A stretch of 64,000 bases of DNA from JBAXXL01 sp037127915 (GTDB lineage: Bacteria > Bacteroidota > Ignavibacteria > Kapaibacteriales > UBA2268). Made by a program: the position numbers and the translations under genes. Under the pieces are notes generated by a model. It saw only the letters and a program-made list of their open reading frames with translations. It was not told where the DNA came from and did no database searches. Positions 16,636 through 25,485 of the stretch are shown piece by piece; the stretch's first letter is position 1; each line of letters starts with the position of its first letter. The stretch spans positions 24,235 through 88,234 of the forward strand of contig JBAXXL010000013.1 in the NCBI GenBank assembly GCA_037127915.1. Direction: 5' to 3'.

Positions 16636-16823
16636 CACAGTTCATTAATTGAAAGTTGAAGGTGCGAAGACGCAAAGATTTTTTTAAATTTATTTTTCAA
16701 AATCTGTAACTTTTTTCCGTTTCAATTGTTTTACTACTATCGCAAAGTTGTAATTGAAAATTAATGTATTTTGTATATATAGTTTCGTAAATCATATTAG
16801 TCTAATTAGGGATTGAGGGTGTT

Positions 16824-18902
16824 ATGAGAAAAGTATGTTCATTATTATTTATCGTATCATTTCTATTGATGACATTGGTTGCAAAAGCACAGCCAAAGCT
16901 GGAAGAGTGCAACAATGGGTTGTTCAGCACTCAAATAAAATCACTAATCATAAGAGATAGTATTGTTTATGCCGTTGCAAATAAAAAAGATATTTTAAAA
17001 TCAACAGACCAAGGTTTAACTTGGACCAAACTAACAACGAACCTTCCTGATAAACAAATAAATTGCATGTCGGTTAGTATTAAATATTTGTTAGTCGGTA
17101 ACACCAATGGGTTTTATATATCATCTGATAAAGGTGTTAATTGGCTCAACAAAAATAATGGGATATTGACTTCTAATTCTGTAAATTGCATATTATCGGA
17201 TAGTACGAACAATGTGTATATTGGACTGCCAAATGGTATTTATTATGCAAATAACGCTTATATGACTGGTTATAATGTTACTTGGGTAAATAAAAGTGAT
17301 GGTTTAAACAATTCGACAATTAAATGCTTAGTTAGGTATGGTAGTAAAATCCTTGCCGGAAGCGAAGGCGGAGGCATTTTTATCAGCGATAACAATGGTT
17401 CATATTGGTCGGCAAGTAACAATGGATTAACAAATGATACTATAACTTGTATGGTTGTATCTGAAAATAATATATTTGCCGGTACGAAAAGTGGCGGCGT
17501 TTGTATGTCAACCAACGAGGGTGTACAATGGACGGCAGTAAATACCGGATTAACTAATCTCAAAATAATAAGTTTGCGAGTCATTGGTTCTAGCATTTAT
17601 GCCGGAACGGATAAAGGTTTATTTGTAGCACCCATCCAAGATATGAATTGGATATCTATTCCGAATGAAATTTTTGACGCCAACATCAATTGTATTACAA
17701 ATGATAAAGATAATATATTCGTTGGTACTAATAACAGCGGTTTGTTAATCTCGAGCGATAGCGGAGAAAATTGGAAAAGACCAAATTCAGGGATATCACT
17801 ATTAAAAATTAATTGTTTAGCAGGTAGTTCTAATAATATGTATGTCGGAACTGAGGGCGGAGGAATTTTTGTATCTTCTAATAAAGGCAATAACTGGAAA
17901 TCTTTTAGTAATGGTCTTTCTAGTAATTACATTCATAGCATAGTAATAAGTGGGGATAGTATATTTGCAGGAACACATGGGGGATTAGAGTTTTTAACTG
18001 AAAATGATTATGCATGGAAAACGATTTATAATGGTCAAGTGAGTAAGAATTTTGTATTAGGTGATGACATATATTGTTGTTCATCAATGTATGTTCTAAC
18101 CGCCAAAAGAAATGAACTTGTTTGGAAACAAATCATGTATAATGACGTAAGATCTATGGCAAAAATCGGTCAAAAAACTTTTGCCGGTATGCTAACTCAA
18201 TATGGACCTAAAGGAATTATAACTGGAGGGGGATTGTTTGTAAAAAATGATAACGATACCTTATGGAAAGAGATAGGGTTTAAAAATAAAAGTGTCGGAA
18301 CTATGGTTATCAATAAATCTAATTTATTAGTGCTAAGCGACAAAGGTTTCCTTATTACAACCGATTTAGGGATATCATGGGAACCAATTAAGTTTAATGC
18401 CCCTGATACTTATCTTACCACAATTGTGGGTAATGGGAAAGACATTTTTTTAGGTACTTCAGGATTGGACGATACACCAGGAATGCTTTTTTCATCTAGC
18501 GACAATGGTTCCAGCTGGAAAGTTATTGATACAATTTTAAATGAAAAATTATTACTAAATATGAATATCAGTGGTAATTATCTTTTTTTGAATTTTACTA
18601 AAGATGGTATGTATCGAATCGATATCTCCGATTATGTCAGTGTCGAAGAAAAACCGGGCGCGGAAGAATTCTCTGTTTATCCAAACCCGGCAGGCGATTT
18701 TATAACGGTAACTTTGAAACCTTCCGAAGGTTTCGAACCTTCGGAAGGTTCTGAAATCGAAATCTACAATACGCTCGGCGAAAAGGTGATGACAGTAGAA
18801 CAGACATTTTTGTCTGTTCAGCAAATCAACATTTCAGATTTACCCAAAGGAATATATATTCTAAGAATGGGAAACGAAGTAGCAAAATTTATAAAATTGT
18901 AA
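16824..18902 (+). CDS. T9SS-exported Asp-box beta-propeller protein
   Basis: 692 aa. The signal peptide ends AKA before Gln (mature QPKLEE). Over ten repeats of about 40 residues carry SSDKGVNW, STNEGVQW or SSDSGENW, the Asp-box (BNR) pattern of sialidase-like and Ycf48-like propellers, so one or two beta-propellers fill residues 30-600. No catalytic residues of a sialidase were identified, so it may bind rather than cleave. The C-terminus is a type A T9SS sorting domain whose DNA is nearly identical to that of the preceding gene, including both palindromes. Surface adhesion or glycan binding is plausible. Confidence 0.8.
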   Translation: MRKVCSLLFIVSFLLMTLVAKAQPKLEECNNGLFSTQIKSLIIRDSIVYAVANKKDILKSTDQGLTWTKLTTNLPDKQINCMSVSIKYLLVGNTNGFYISSDKGVNWLNKNNGILTSNSVNCILSDSTNNVYIGLPNGIYYANNAYMTGYNVTWVNKSDGLNNSTIKCLVRYGSKILAGSEGGGIFISDNNGSYWSASNNGLTNDTITCMVVSENNIFAGTKSGGVCMSTNEGVQWTAVNTGLTNLKIISLRVIGSSIYAGTDKGLFVAPIQDMNWISIPNEIFDANINCITNDKDNIFVGTNNSGLLISSDSGENWKRPNSGISLLKINCLAGSSNNMYVGTEGGGIFVSSNKGNNWKSFSNGLSSNYIHSIVISGDSIFAGTHGGLEFLTENDYAWKTIYNGQVSKNFVLGDDIYCCSSMYVLTAKRNELVWKQIMYNDVRSMAKIGQKTFAGMLTQYGPKGIITGGGLFVKNDNDTLWKEIGFKNKSVGTMVINKSNLLVLSDKGFLITTDLGISWEPIKFNAPDTYLTTIVGNGKDIFLGTSGLDDTPGMLFSSSDNGSSWKVIDTILNEKLLLNMNISGNYLFLNFTKDGMYRIDISDYVSVEEKPGAEEFSVYPNPAGDFITVTLKPSEGFEPSEGSEIEIYNTLGEKVMTVEQTFLSVQQINISDLPKGIYILRMGNEVAKFIKL
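18716..18751 (+). repeat. Two tandem in-frame palindromes in the sorting domain
   Basis: GAAACCTTCCGAAGGTTTC at 18716-18734 and GAACCTTCGGAAGGTTC at 18735-18751, the same units as at 16431-16484 but two instead of three. The unit-number difference leaves the frame intact. Confidence 0.9.
18798..18819 (+). repeat. In-frame hairpin GAACAGACA-TTTT-TGTCTGTTC
   Basis: 9-bp perfect stem at the same position of the sorting domain as 16528-16555, with a slightly different loop. Confidence 0.88.
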
Positions 18903-19203
18903 CACAGTTCATTAATTGACAGTTGACAGTTGATAGTTGACAGTTGATAGTTGAAAATGAGGAAGAAAAGAGAAACCACCTAGCCCCATTTTTCAAAGGG
19001 GATTAGGGGGTCTCTTCTCTTTCTTCTCATTAACAATTTACAATTAACCATTGACAATTAATCTGCGTCCTCAGTGTGCTGTTCTTCGCCAACCAACGCT
19101 GTTCCACAATAATAAAAAAACCGGCATCTCGACTATGCTCAAGATGACCGGTTTTCTCTTTTCTTTCTTTATAAACTTTTAACTTTATGAACTTTACAAA
19201 CTC
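18903..19203. repeat. Intergenic repeats between the propeller gene and PBP1A
   Basis: No gene is seen. It holds a GACAGTTGATAGTTG tandem, an inverted CCACCTAGCCCC / GGGGATTAGGGGG pair (about 18977-19010), and a 33-bp element at 19028-19060 (CATTAACAATTTACAATTAACC...), which recurs at 22474-22506, 34139-34171, 57659-57691 and 60197-60229. The minus-strand terminator of PBP1A is at its right end. Confidence 0.65.
19117..19154 (-). terminator. Intrinsic terminator of the PBP1A operon
   Basis: Read on the minus strand, AAAACCGGTCATCT pairs with AGATGCCGGTTTT and is followed by a T tract (TTTTTTTATT). It lies about 50 bp after the PBP1A stop codon. Confidence 0.75.
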
Positions 19204-21396
19204 TTAATTGCTATCACTTTCGGCTTTGTTGTCGCGATAGAATTCCTTTTGCGCTTTTGTCAGCGGATATGGTTTGCCGTATTCGTAAGTTTGTTTTTTG
19301 TAATCAAATGTTTTCTTATGGAATTTCAAGCTTGGGTCTTTATAAATTTTACTCATTAATCTGCCCCAAATCGGCGCGGCGGCGTATCCGCCATATCCTT
19401 CGCCACCTAAGCAGGTAAATGTGATTCGTTTATCGTCGAATCCTAGCCAAACGCCTGCAACAAGTTCAGGAGTATATCCGATAAACCATGCGTCGGCGGC
19501 GTCTTGTGTGGTGCCTGTTTTTCCCGCGGCGTCGGTTGCTGTAAAGTAGCTTCTAATAACATAAGCTGTACCGCCGTTGACAACACGCTCCATCATATAT
19601 ACCATTTGGTCGGCAATTTCAGGTAAAATCGCATCGGTTATACTGCTTTCCTGTTTGTTGCGTTTCATAACGACATTGCCTTTTTTATCTTCGATGTATG
19701 TATAATTATATGGCTCGTAGTGAAGCCCGCGGTTAACGAAAATCGAATATGCGGAAATCAATTCCAAAGGTTTTACATCGCCGCCTGCACCGAGACTCAA
19801 AGCGGGTACAGCATCGAGATCGGATTTTATTCCGGCTTTACGAGCTATAAAAATTACTTCATCAGGATTCGTTACCGATGTGATCAATCGTGCCGCAACA
19901 GTATTGATGGACGCTTGTAGAGCGGATGTCAATGTTCGAGTGTCACCCGGAGCGCACTCAGCAGAACCGGATGGTGTCCAATAGGTGCTATCCCATAATT
20001 GATAGCGGAATGGTCCGCATTCGACTTCGCTTTCGGGTGTGTAACCGTTTGTCAAAGCAGAAGCATAAACGAAAGGTTTCATCGCGGAACCCGGCTGACG
20101 GAAGATTTGCGCGGCGTGGTTTAGAGAGTAATCGGCTTCAAAATTCTGGCGCATAGCTTGAGGCGAACCCCCTACCATAGCCAAAATTGCACCGGAATGA
20201 GCGTCCAAAACCACTAATCCGCATTGGATAGTTGCGGCGGCTATTTTTACAGAATCTATCCATCGAGGATTTTCTCTTAAGCGTCCGGCTATTTGCGCAC
20301 GCTCAGCATTGGTGATAGCCGCTAAGTATTTCGGATTTTTAGCTATGGCTTTGGTGATGATAACATTTAATAAATCGGGGTGGCTCGCCCAACGCCAACC
20401 GCTATTGAACCTTGCCTGCAATCCTACCAAATGTTCTTCCACAGCTTGCAAAGCATAACGCTGAATTCTGGAATCAATAGTTGAATAAATAGCTAAGCCA
20501 TCTTTATAAATATTATAGCGTTCTGCAAATTCACCTGAACCGAAAGTTTGGCGGAGCATCTCAATGAAATGCGGTGCGATATTATCGCCGATTTTTTTAT
20601 TTGGTGTTTTATTTAGTACATCGCTGTAATTAAGAACGATTTCTCGTGATACTTCTTCGGCGTATTGACCGTCAGTTATATAGCCTTCTTTACGCATACA
20701 ATCTAACACCACGTTACGGCGTTGAAGAGCCATTTCTAAATTATTAAATGGATTATAAGCCGCAGGTCTAGGCAGAATTCCAACAAGCATGGCGGATTCA
20801 CCTATTGTCAGATCGCTCGGTTTTTTATTGAAATACGATTTTGCGGCAACGGCTATTCCAAAGCAACCTCTACCGAAATGAACGGTGTTGGCATACATTT
20901 CCAAAATTTGCTCTTTGGTGTATATTCGCTCTATTTTGACCGCTGTGGCTATTTCCTTCATTTTACGAGCCGCTGTGGGTGATTGGTCCAAAAACAGATT
21001 GCGTGCCACTTGCTGAGTGATAGTGGAGGCTCCCGAATGTTGACCAAGGAAAATACGCTTGATTATGGCTTTGATGATTCGGTCGGGGTCTGTGCCCCAA
21101 TGTTTGTAAAATTTCCGGTCTTCCGATGCCACAAGAGCATCGACAAAGCTTTTCGGGATTTTATCGTAAGTGATTGGTATCCGTTTCTGTTCTGTAGAAA
21201 ATGTTCCAATTAATTGGCCATCGGCACTATAGACACGTGTTGAGAGTTCTTGCTCTGGATTTTCCAATCTCGATAAAGATGGTAGCCCGTTCAGGGTTAC
21301 TATACTGAAAATTATATATATTAAAAACGATACCACTACTGTCATAACTATAAGTATCCTTATTAATTTCTTAGGGGTCATATCTTGCATATTCAT
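19204..21396 (-). CDS. Penicillin-binding protein 1A (class A, bifunctional)
   Basis: 730 aa. It polymerises lipid II and cross-links peptidoglycan in the periplasm. An N-terminal membrane anchor (about 11-33) is followed by a GT51 glycosyltransferase domain with ASEDRKFYKH (catalytic Glu92) and GASTITQQVARNLFL. The transpeptidase domain has the SxxK motif SAMK (Ser437, Lys440), an S-x-N motif (ASINT) and KTGTT. It starts on the last base of the SDR stop codon (TAATG), so the two are translationally coupled. Length and motif order are standard. Confidence 0.95.
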   Translation of the reverse strand: MNMQDMTPKKLIRILIVMTVVVSFLIYIIFSIVTLNGLPSLSRLENPEQELSTRVYSADGQLIGTFSTEQKRIPITYDKIPKSFVDALVASEDRKFYKHWGTDPDRIIKAIIKRIFLGQHSGASTITQQVARNLFLDQSPTAARKMKEIATAVKIERIYTKEQILEMYANTVHFGRGCFGIAVAAKSYFNKKPSDLTIGESAMLVGILPRPAAYNPFNNLEMALQRRNVVLDCMRKEGYITDGQYAEEVSREIVLNYSDVLNKTPNKKIGDNIAPHFIEMLRQTFGSGEFAERYNIYKDGLAIYSTIDSRIQRYALQAVEEHLVGLQARFNSGWRWASHPDLLNVIITKAIAKNPKYLAAITNAERAQIAGRLRENPRWIDSVKIAAATIQCGLVVLDAHSGAILAMVGGSPQAMRQNFEADYSLNHAAQIFRQPGSAMKPFVYASALTNGYTPESEVECGPFRYQLWDSTYWTPSGSAECAPGDTRTLTSALQASINTVAARLITSVTNPDEVIFIARKAGIKSDLDAVPALSLGAGGDVKPLELISAYSIFVNRGLHYEPYNYTYIEDKKGNVVMKRNKQESSITDAILPEIADQMVYMMERVVNGGTAYVIRSYFTATDAAGKTGTTQDAADAWFIGYTPELVAGVWLGFDDKRITFTCLGGEGYGGYAAAPIWGRLMSKIYKDPSLKFHKKTFDYKKQTYEYGKPYPLTKAQKEFYRDNKAESDSN

Positions 21397-22133
21397 TATA
21401 AATCACCTGTTATTGGGCGCAAGGTCATATCTTCGACTAATAATTCTCCGGCAAAGCAAAGCTCGACCACGGCGGCTATTGCCTTAGCTGTATTTTTGGG
21501 ACTGAGCATCAATTTTCCTTTGGCTTCTCTCACCGTTTCGTCCCAAATTTCTGTATTCATAGCACCCGGATTTATATTTACGATTTTGATATGTTCATTT
21601 CTTAGCTCTTCGCGTGCAGAACGGAAAAAAGCTGATAAAGCCGCTTTCGTTGCCGCATAAGCTCCAACATTTTTAAATGCCGTCTCTGCAGTAACGGAGC
21701 CTATATTTATTATGGCGCCGAATTTATTAGCCAGCATCCCCGGTAAAACTGTTTGAAAGCAATACATAGGACCATATAAATTTGTTTTAATCATTTCTTC
21801 GAACGATTCTGCGCTTTGCTTTGCCGCTTTTGAGGTGCATACAATTCCGGCATTATTAATCAACACATCTACACCACCGGCTATATGGCAGATATTTTCA
21901 TAAGCTTTTTCGACATCTTTTTTATTTGTAACATCGCAGGAAATGTAATGCGCGCTTTTTTCGGAAAGAAAATACGGAGGAAAATAGTCGTTTTTGTTAT
22001 AATATTCACAATCGCGGCGCGAACCAAAAAAAACCGTCGCGTTCTTATCTATCAATAATTTGGCAGTTTCCAGACCTAAACCACGCGCTGAACCGGTCAG
22101 CCAAATTCGTTTACCTTCTAAATTTATGTTCAT
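21396..22133 (-). CDS. Short-chain dehydrogenase/reductase
   Basis: 245 aa classical SDR. The nucleotide-binding motif GSARGLGLETAKLL is at the N-terminus, NNAG lies mid-chain, and the catalytic Tyr-Lys pair is in YAATKAAL. Classical SDRs use NAD(P)(H) to interconvert alcohols and ketones. The NPGAMNTE segment after the catalytic helix fits the family. It is translationally coupled to PBP1A, but substrate and any cell-wall role cannot be read from the sequence. Confidence 0.88.
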   Translation of the reverse strand: MNINLEGKRIWLTGSARGLGLETAKLLIDKNATVFFGSRRDCEYYNKNDYFPPYFLSEKSAHYISCDVTNKKDVEKAYENICHIAGGVDVLINNAGIVCTSKAAKQSAESFEEMIKTNLYGPMYCFQTVLPGMLANKFGAIINIGSVTAETAFKNVGAYAATKAALSAFFRSAREELRNEHIKIVNINPGAMNTEIWDETVREAKGKLMLSPKNTAKAIAAVVELCFAGELLVEDMTLRPITGDL

Positions 22134-22503
22134 TTTTCGTTAATGCCTATTTCATTTGAACTATTATATCTTTCAAAATTACAAAAAAAATCTAATAATT
22201 CTGCTCTTATTTATAGATGAGTGAAATTCAAACAATGGAAAGTTGACAGTTGAAAGAATGAGAAACCCCCTAACCCCCTTTGAAAAATGGGGAATAATCA
22301 GGAATAGGAAATGGAACGCTGATGACGCAGATTTTGCAGATTAACGCTGATTTTTGTTTTGTCATCTTTTTGAATAGCCATGACTTTTAAGTAGTTGTGC
22401 AGATACACGCAAGATATAATGGGCTTTAGCCAAAAAGGTAGGCGAAGAATGGAACCCGTAATGCGTAAATTATCATTAACAATTTACAATTAACCATTGA
22501 CAA
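22134..22503. repeat. Intergenic repeat mosaic between the SDR gene and folK
   Basis: No gene is seen. It contains AGAAACCCCCTAACCCCC with the following TTTGAAAAATGGGGA (22261-22293; also at 60244-60276), the GATGACGCAGATTTTGCAG phrase (about 22319-22340), a reversed and degenerate copy of the double-hairpin element (22378-22431), and a 33-bp AT-rich element (22474-22506) that contains the folK stop codon. Confidence 0.65.
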
Positions 22504-23013
22504 TTACATTCCGCCTTGGTAAATCCGAACTTCTGCTTGGTCGGTACATTCGTCCAGAAGTTGGCTTATGGTTTTTTGGAAAATGGGGTGCACAGCATCG
22601 GGTGCGATGTCGTTCAGCGGAGTTAGGACGAAGCGTCTTTCGTGCATACGCGGATGGGGTATTGTGATGTCGGGCAGATTAATTACATTGTCGGAATATA
22701 ATATGATGTCTATATCGAGTTCGCGCTCCTGCCACCTCATTCGTACTTGCCTTCCGGCTAAATACTCTATACTTTTGCAAATTTTCATCAGCGCGTAAGG
22801 CGAAAGTGACGTCATTCCGGAAATCCCGATATTTAAAAACCAGGGTTGATCAAGATTTCCAACGGGTTCTGTCTTATACCATTGCGATACCTTTAAACAA
22901 CTCAGTATATTTGCTTCTTCCAATTGACGTATCGCTTTGAGCAATACCATCTCCGGTGAACCCAAATTTGAGCCCAAAGATAGGAGTACTAAATTTTTGG
23001 ATTTTATTATCAT
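22504..23013 (-). CDS. folK: 6-hydroxymethyl-7,8-dihydropterin pyrophosphokinase
   Basis: 169 aa. HPPK transfers pyrophosphate from ATP to 6-hydroxymethyl-dihydropterin in folate synthesis. LGSNLGSPE opens the fold, and the signature RWQERELDIDIILY (ATP and Mg binding Asp residues) and IPHPRMHERRFVL are intact. It follows folB on the same strand with a 74-nt gap holding a hairpin; together they supply consecutive folate steps. Its stop codon lies within a dispersed 33-bp repeat. Confidence 0.95.
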   Translation of the reverse strand: MIIKSKNLVLLSLGSNLGSPEMVLLKAIRQLEEANILSCLKVSQWYKTEPVGNLDQPWFLNIGISGMTSLSPYALMKICKSIEYLAGRQVRMRWQERELDIDIILYSDNVINLPDITIPHPRMHERRFVLTPLNDIAPDAVHPIFQKTISQLLDECTDQAEVRIYQGGM

Positions 23014-23027
23014 CGATTATTTTTGCT

Positions 23028-23070
23028 GTAAAAGCACTGAACAAGGAGTTGCAACCCCTTGTTCAATTGG
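23028..23070. repeat. Hairpin between folB and folK
   Basis: TGAACAAGG near 23038 is complementary to CCTTGTTCA near 23057, with GTTGCAAC in the loop. A related GCAACCC / GGGTTGTC hairpin lies at about 33950-33970 and GGGGCAACC / GGTTGCC at about 60412-60433, so this belongs to the dispersed palindromes rather than being specific to the fol genes. Confidence 0.6.
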
Positions 23071-23087
23071 TGTTTAATTATTATAAT

Positions 23088-23471
23088 CTACGCCGTTCTT
23101 TCAATTGATTGTTCGGCTTCAACATAATCAACATACCGTCTCAACGGCACATTCAATTTGCGGACGCGGCAAGTGCCTTTTTGCAAATAATCAAAGCGTT
23201 CCATCAGCATATTAAGGATTTCGTTGCATATTGTTTCAATCAGGTCGTAACTTTCTTCGCCGTTAATTACTTCGCTGATACAAAACATAGCTTCTTCGTA
23301 ATTCAGAGCTTCGCTGACATCGTCGTTAATTATTGCTTTCGTAGCATCGTACCAAAGTTCCAAATCAACTTCATATTTTCCGCCGATTTTCTTTTCTTCG
23401 ACTTTAACGCCATGGTATGCATAATATACAGCGTTTTCGATTTTCAATTTCATTAATGATGTAGTTTTCAT
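23088..23471 (-). CDS. folB: Dihydroneopterin aldolase
   Basis: 127 aa. Converts 7,8-dihydroneopterin to 6-hydroxymethyl-dihydropterin and glycolaldehyde. The start of the fold reads LKIENAVYYAYHGVKVEEKKIGG, with the family's HG and E-x-x-IG positions, and the central DLIETICNEIL helix carries the conserved Glu. Length is typical. It precedes folK in the same direction, the next step of the pathway. Confidence 0.92.
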   Translation of the reverse strand: MKTTSLMKLKIENAVYYAYHGVKVEEKKIGGKYEVDLELWYDATKAIINDDVSEALNYEEAMFCISEVINGEESYDLIETICNEILNMLMERFDYLQKGTCRVRKLNVPLRRYVDYVEAEQSIERTA

Positions 23472-23502
23472 TTTTTTTTAAATTTGTTCTAAGTTATATA
23501 AA

Positions 23503-23901
23503 CTATATATTTAATTCGGTATGTATATCAAATATCGGTGGATTTGCTATAACATCTTTCACTTTGCATAGGTCTGCTGAGCGAATCAATGCTTCGTGAT
23601 ATTGTTCAGGAAAAGTAACAGGAACTTTAATTCGCATTATAACTTTGGTCATCTTACCGGTTGTCTGCGAAAATTCCATATCTTGCATAATTTCAATTCC
23701 TGTTGTGTCTATTCCACGGCTGTCACAAAAGCCTTTTATGTAAATACCCGCACAAGTTCCTAATGAAGCTAAAAAAAGCTCAAATGGACTTGGTGCTGTG
23801 TCTTCTCCGCCGCCTCTTACCGGCTGGTCTGTTTCGATTGTAAATTTACCTACTTCTGCGTAAACTTTCTTTCCACCTGGGAAATGTACTCGTATGCTCA
23901 T
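23503..23901 (-). CDS. OsmC/Ohr family protein
   Basis: 132 aa. The family reduces organic hydroperoxides through two cysteines. The first is in ASLGTCAGIYIKGF and the second in RSADLCKVKDVI, both at the expected positions; the DTAPSPFELFLASLGTC stretch is diagnostic. It may alternatively belong to the YhfA branch. It lies 11 nt downstream of the amidotransferase gene on the same strand. Confidence 0.85.
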   Translation of the reverse strand: MSIRVHFPGGKKVYAEVGKFTIETDQPVRGGGEDTAPSPFELFLASLGTCAGIYIKGFCDSRGIDTTGIEIMQDMEFSQTTGKMTKVIMRIKVPVTFPEQYHEALIRSADLCKVKDVIANPPIFDIHTELNI

Positions 23902-23912
23902 TATCTATTTCC

Positions 23913-24602
23913 TTATATTCTAATTATATTATTTAAAATTATTTTCAAATATTCGCTTGATTTCGCAATATTTGAGTAATTTTCTTTAATTGTTCGTGTT
24001 GATTGGACGAAAGTATCTTCTTTTATTATATTTTCAGCTCTTTCCAACAATCTGTCCAAACTTTCGTTTGTTTGCTCAAGGTGAAATTGCAATGCTAAAG
24101 CGTTCCTATATCGGAAGGCTTGTATTTTAGTTGCTACACTTATTGCGAGGGTTTTGACATCTTCCTGCAACCTGATAATATCATTGTGCCAATGCAAGGG
24201 AGTAAATTTAGACGGGATACCCATAAAAAGCGGTTCCTCGGTTCCCTCTTCAGTCAGCACAACATCGAACCAACCCATTTCGGGTTTTACATTTTTCTCA
24301 ACTTTCCAATCCAAAGCCCGCGCAATTATCTGTGCACCTAGGCAAATTCCCAGCACCGGTTTATCGGAGAATATTATTTTTTTTACGAATGCTTTTTCAG
24401 CTGATAACCAAGGATTAGCCACTTCGTCGTTCACGTTTAGTGCACCGCCCAAAACAATCAGGAACTGAGTATCCTTTTCGTCAGGTAGCGGATCGCCGCG
24501 CTTGATGTAATTTATCTTGTAATCATAGTTCTTCTCTGCGAGCCAATCTAAGATTGAGTCCGGCGGTTTAACGGAAATATGTTGCAAGATCTGGACTTTC
24601 AT
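23913..24602 (-). CDS. Class I glutamine amidotransferase-like protein
   Basis: 229 aa, resembling the stand-alone GMP-synthase-type glutaminase family. The nucleophile elbow is LGICLGAQI (Cys87), and LQFHLEQT supplies the His and a nearby Glu. There is no synthase domain fused, and no partner is adjacent, so it may be a gamma-glutamyl hydrolase-like or independent enzyme. It is followed closely by the OsmC-type gene. Confidence 0.8.
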   Translation of the reverse strand: MKVQILQHISVKPPDSILDWLAEKNYDYKINYIKRGDPLPDEKDTQFLIVLGGALNVNDEVANPWLSAEKAFVKKIIFSDKPVLGICLGAQIIARALDWKVEKNVKPEMGWFDVVLTEEGTEEPLFMGIPSKFTPLHWHNDIIRLQEDVKTLAISVATKIQAFRYRNALALQFHLEQTNESLDRLLERAENIIKEDTFVQSTRTIKENYSNIAKSSEYLKIILNNIIRI

Positions 24603-24645
24603 TTGTTTGATTATAAATTTACTTAAATTACTGTTTATTTATGAT

Positions 24646-24715
24646 GCACAGACAAGAATGTCTGTGCTACTTTTTTAATCCTTTGTTTAGTAGAACAGAC
24701 ATTCTTGTCTGTTCT
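24646..24715. repeat. Two intergenic ACAGACA palindromes
   Basis: GCACAGACAAGAATGTCTGTGC (24646-24667) and AGAACAGACATTCTTGTCTGTTCT (24692-24715) face each other in opposite orientation in the gap between lspA and the amidotransferase. The second shares its core with the hairpins within the sorting domains at 16528 and 18798. Confidence 0.88.
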
Positions 24716-24744
24716 TTAAAACTGTCATTTTACAACAGTTCCAT

Positions 24745-25350
24745 TTAATTTATCAACTCGTTGTCTTCTTTAGCTGTATCTTCAGTTAAAACATTTTCTT
24801 CAACAGTTTTTTTCTCTAAAAATGGTAAATGCTTGTACATTAGAATTAAAATGCAGGCACCGATTGTAATCGATGAATCTGCTACATTGAATATTGGGAA
24901 ATATGACCAACGGATAAATAGGAAATTAATATCCGGTATATCAACTTGAACCCAATCAATCACTTTGCCATAAAACATAGGTCCATAATGGAAAATCATA
25001 CCGTAAAATACTCTGTCAATTCCATTCCCCATAGCTCCGGCGGCAACAAAGGCAATCCCAATTTTGACCCATAGCTTCGCATCTTTAATTTTCGATAAAT
25101 ACACTATAAGGAAAACCGAGGCTACAATTGAAAACAAACTTAAAAATATTTTTGCCCAGCCAAATGTGATTCCGAACGCCATTCCGGGGTTCTCAACATG
25201 TGTAAATTGTAAAAAAGTTCCAATAACTGGTACGGACTCACCATAGCCTAACTTGCTGAAATAGAATTTAGTTAATTGGTCAATAACTATCAAAACTACT
25301 GCTAATAAATAGAAGCCAATGACTTTGTTTTTTCTTATAATATCGTTCAT
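24745..25350 (-). CDS. lspA: Lipoprotein signal peptidase (signal peptidase II)
   Basis: 201 aa with four membrane helices. It cleaves the signal peptides of diacylglyceryl-prolipoproteins. The catalytic Asp pair is in AMGNGIDRVFYG and FNVADSSITIG. Compared with E. coli (164 aa) it has an insertion between the two Asp motifs (the PMFYGKVIDWVQVDIPD region) and a charged C-terminal tail, both common in this group. It is needed for lipoproteins such as the glutaminyl cyclase here. Divergent from the RSH gene. Confidence 0.95.
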   Translation of the reverse strand: MNDIIRKNKVIGFYLLAVVLIVIDQLTKFYFSKLGYGESVPVIGTFLQFTHVENPGMAFGITFGWAKIFLSLFSIVASVFLIVYLSKIKDAKLWVKIGIAFVAAGAMGNGIDRVFYGMIFHYGPMFYGKVIDWVQVDIPDINFLFIRWSYFPIFNVADSSITIGACILILMYKHLPFLEKKTVEENVLTEDTAKEDNELIN

Positions 25351-25442
25351 TTTAATTCTTATACATTAATAATATTCAAATATAATCAAAGATATTTTAC
25401 TGACAAAATCAAAAAAATGCTTATTAATTCTTATAAAATTTC

Positions 25443-25450
25443 TATATTTG
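25443..25450 (+). promoter_or_regulatory. -7 element of the RSH gene
   Basis: TATATTTG, exact to the Bacteroidota -7 consensus, 36 bp before the ATG at 25486. Because it is downstream of the earlier in-frame ATG at 25417, it supports 25486 as the true start. No strong -33 TTTG was seen. Confidence 0.5.
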
Positions 25451-25485
25451 TAATTATTAAAAATTGCTATATTATTTTTAGATTT

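Noticed and set aside
22134..22503. CRISPR array suggested by recurring short phrases in the gaps
   Set aside because: Phrases are of many different kinds, not evenly spaced, and do not alternate with unique spacers; no cas gene is present.
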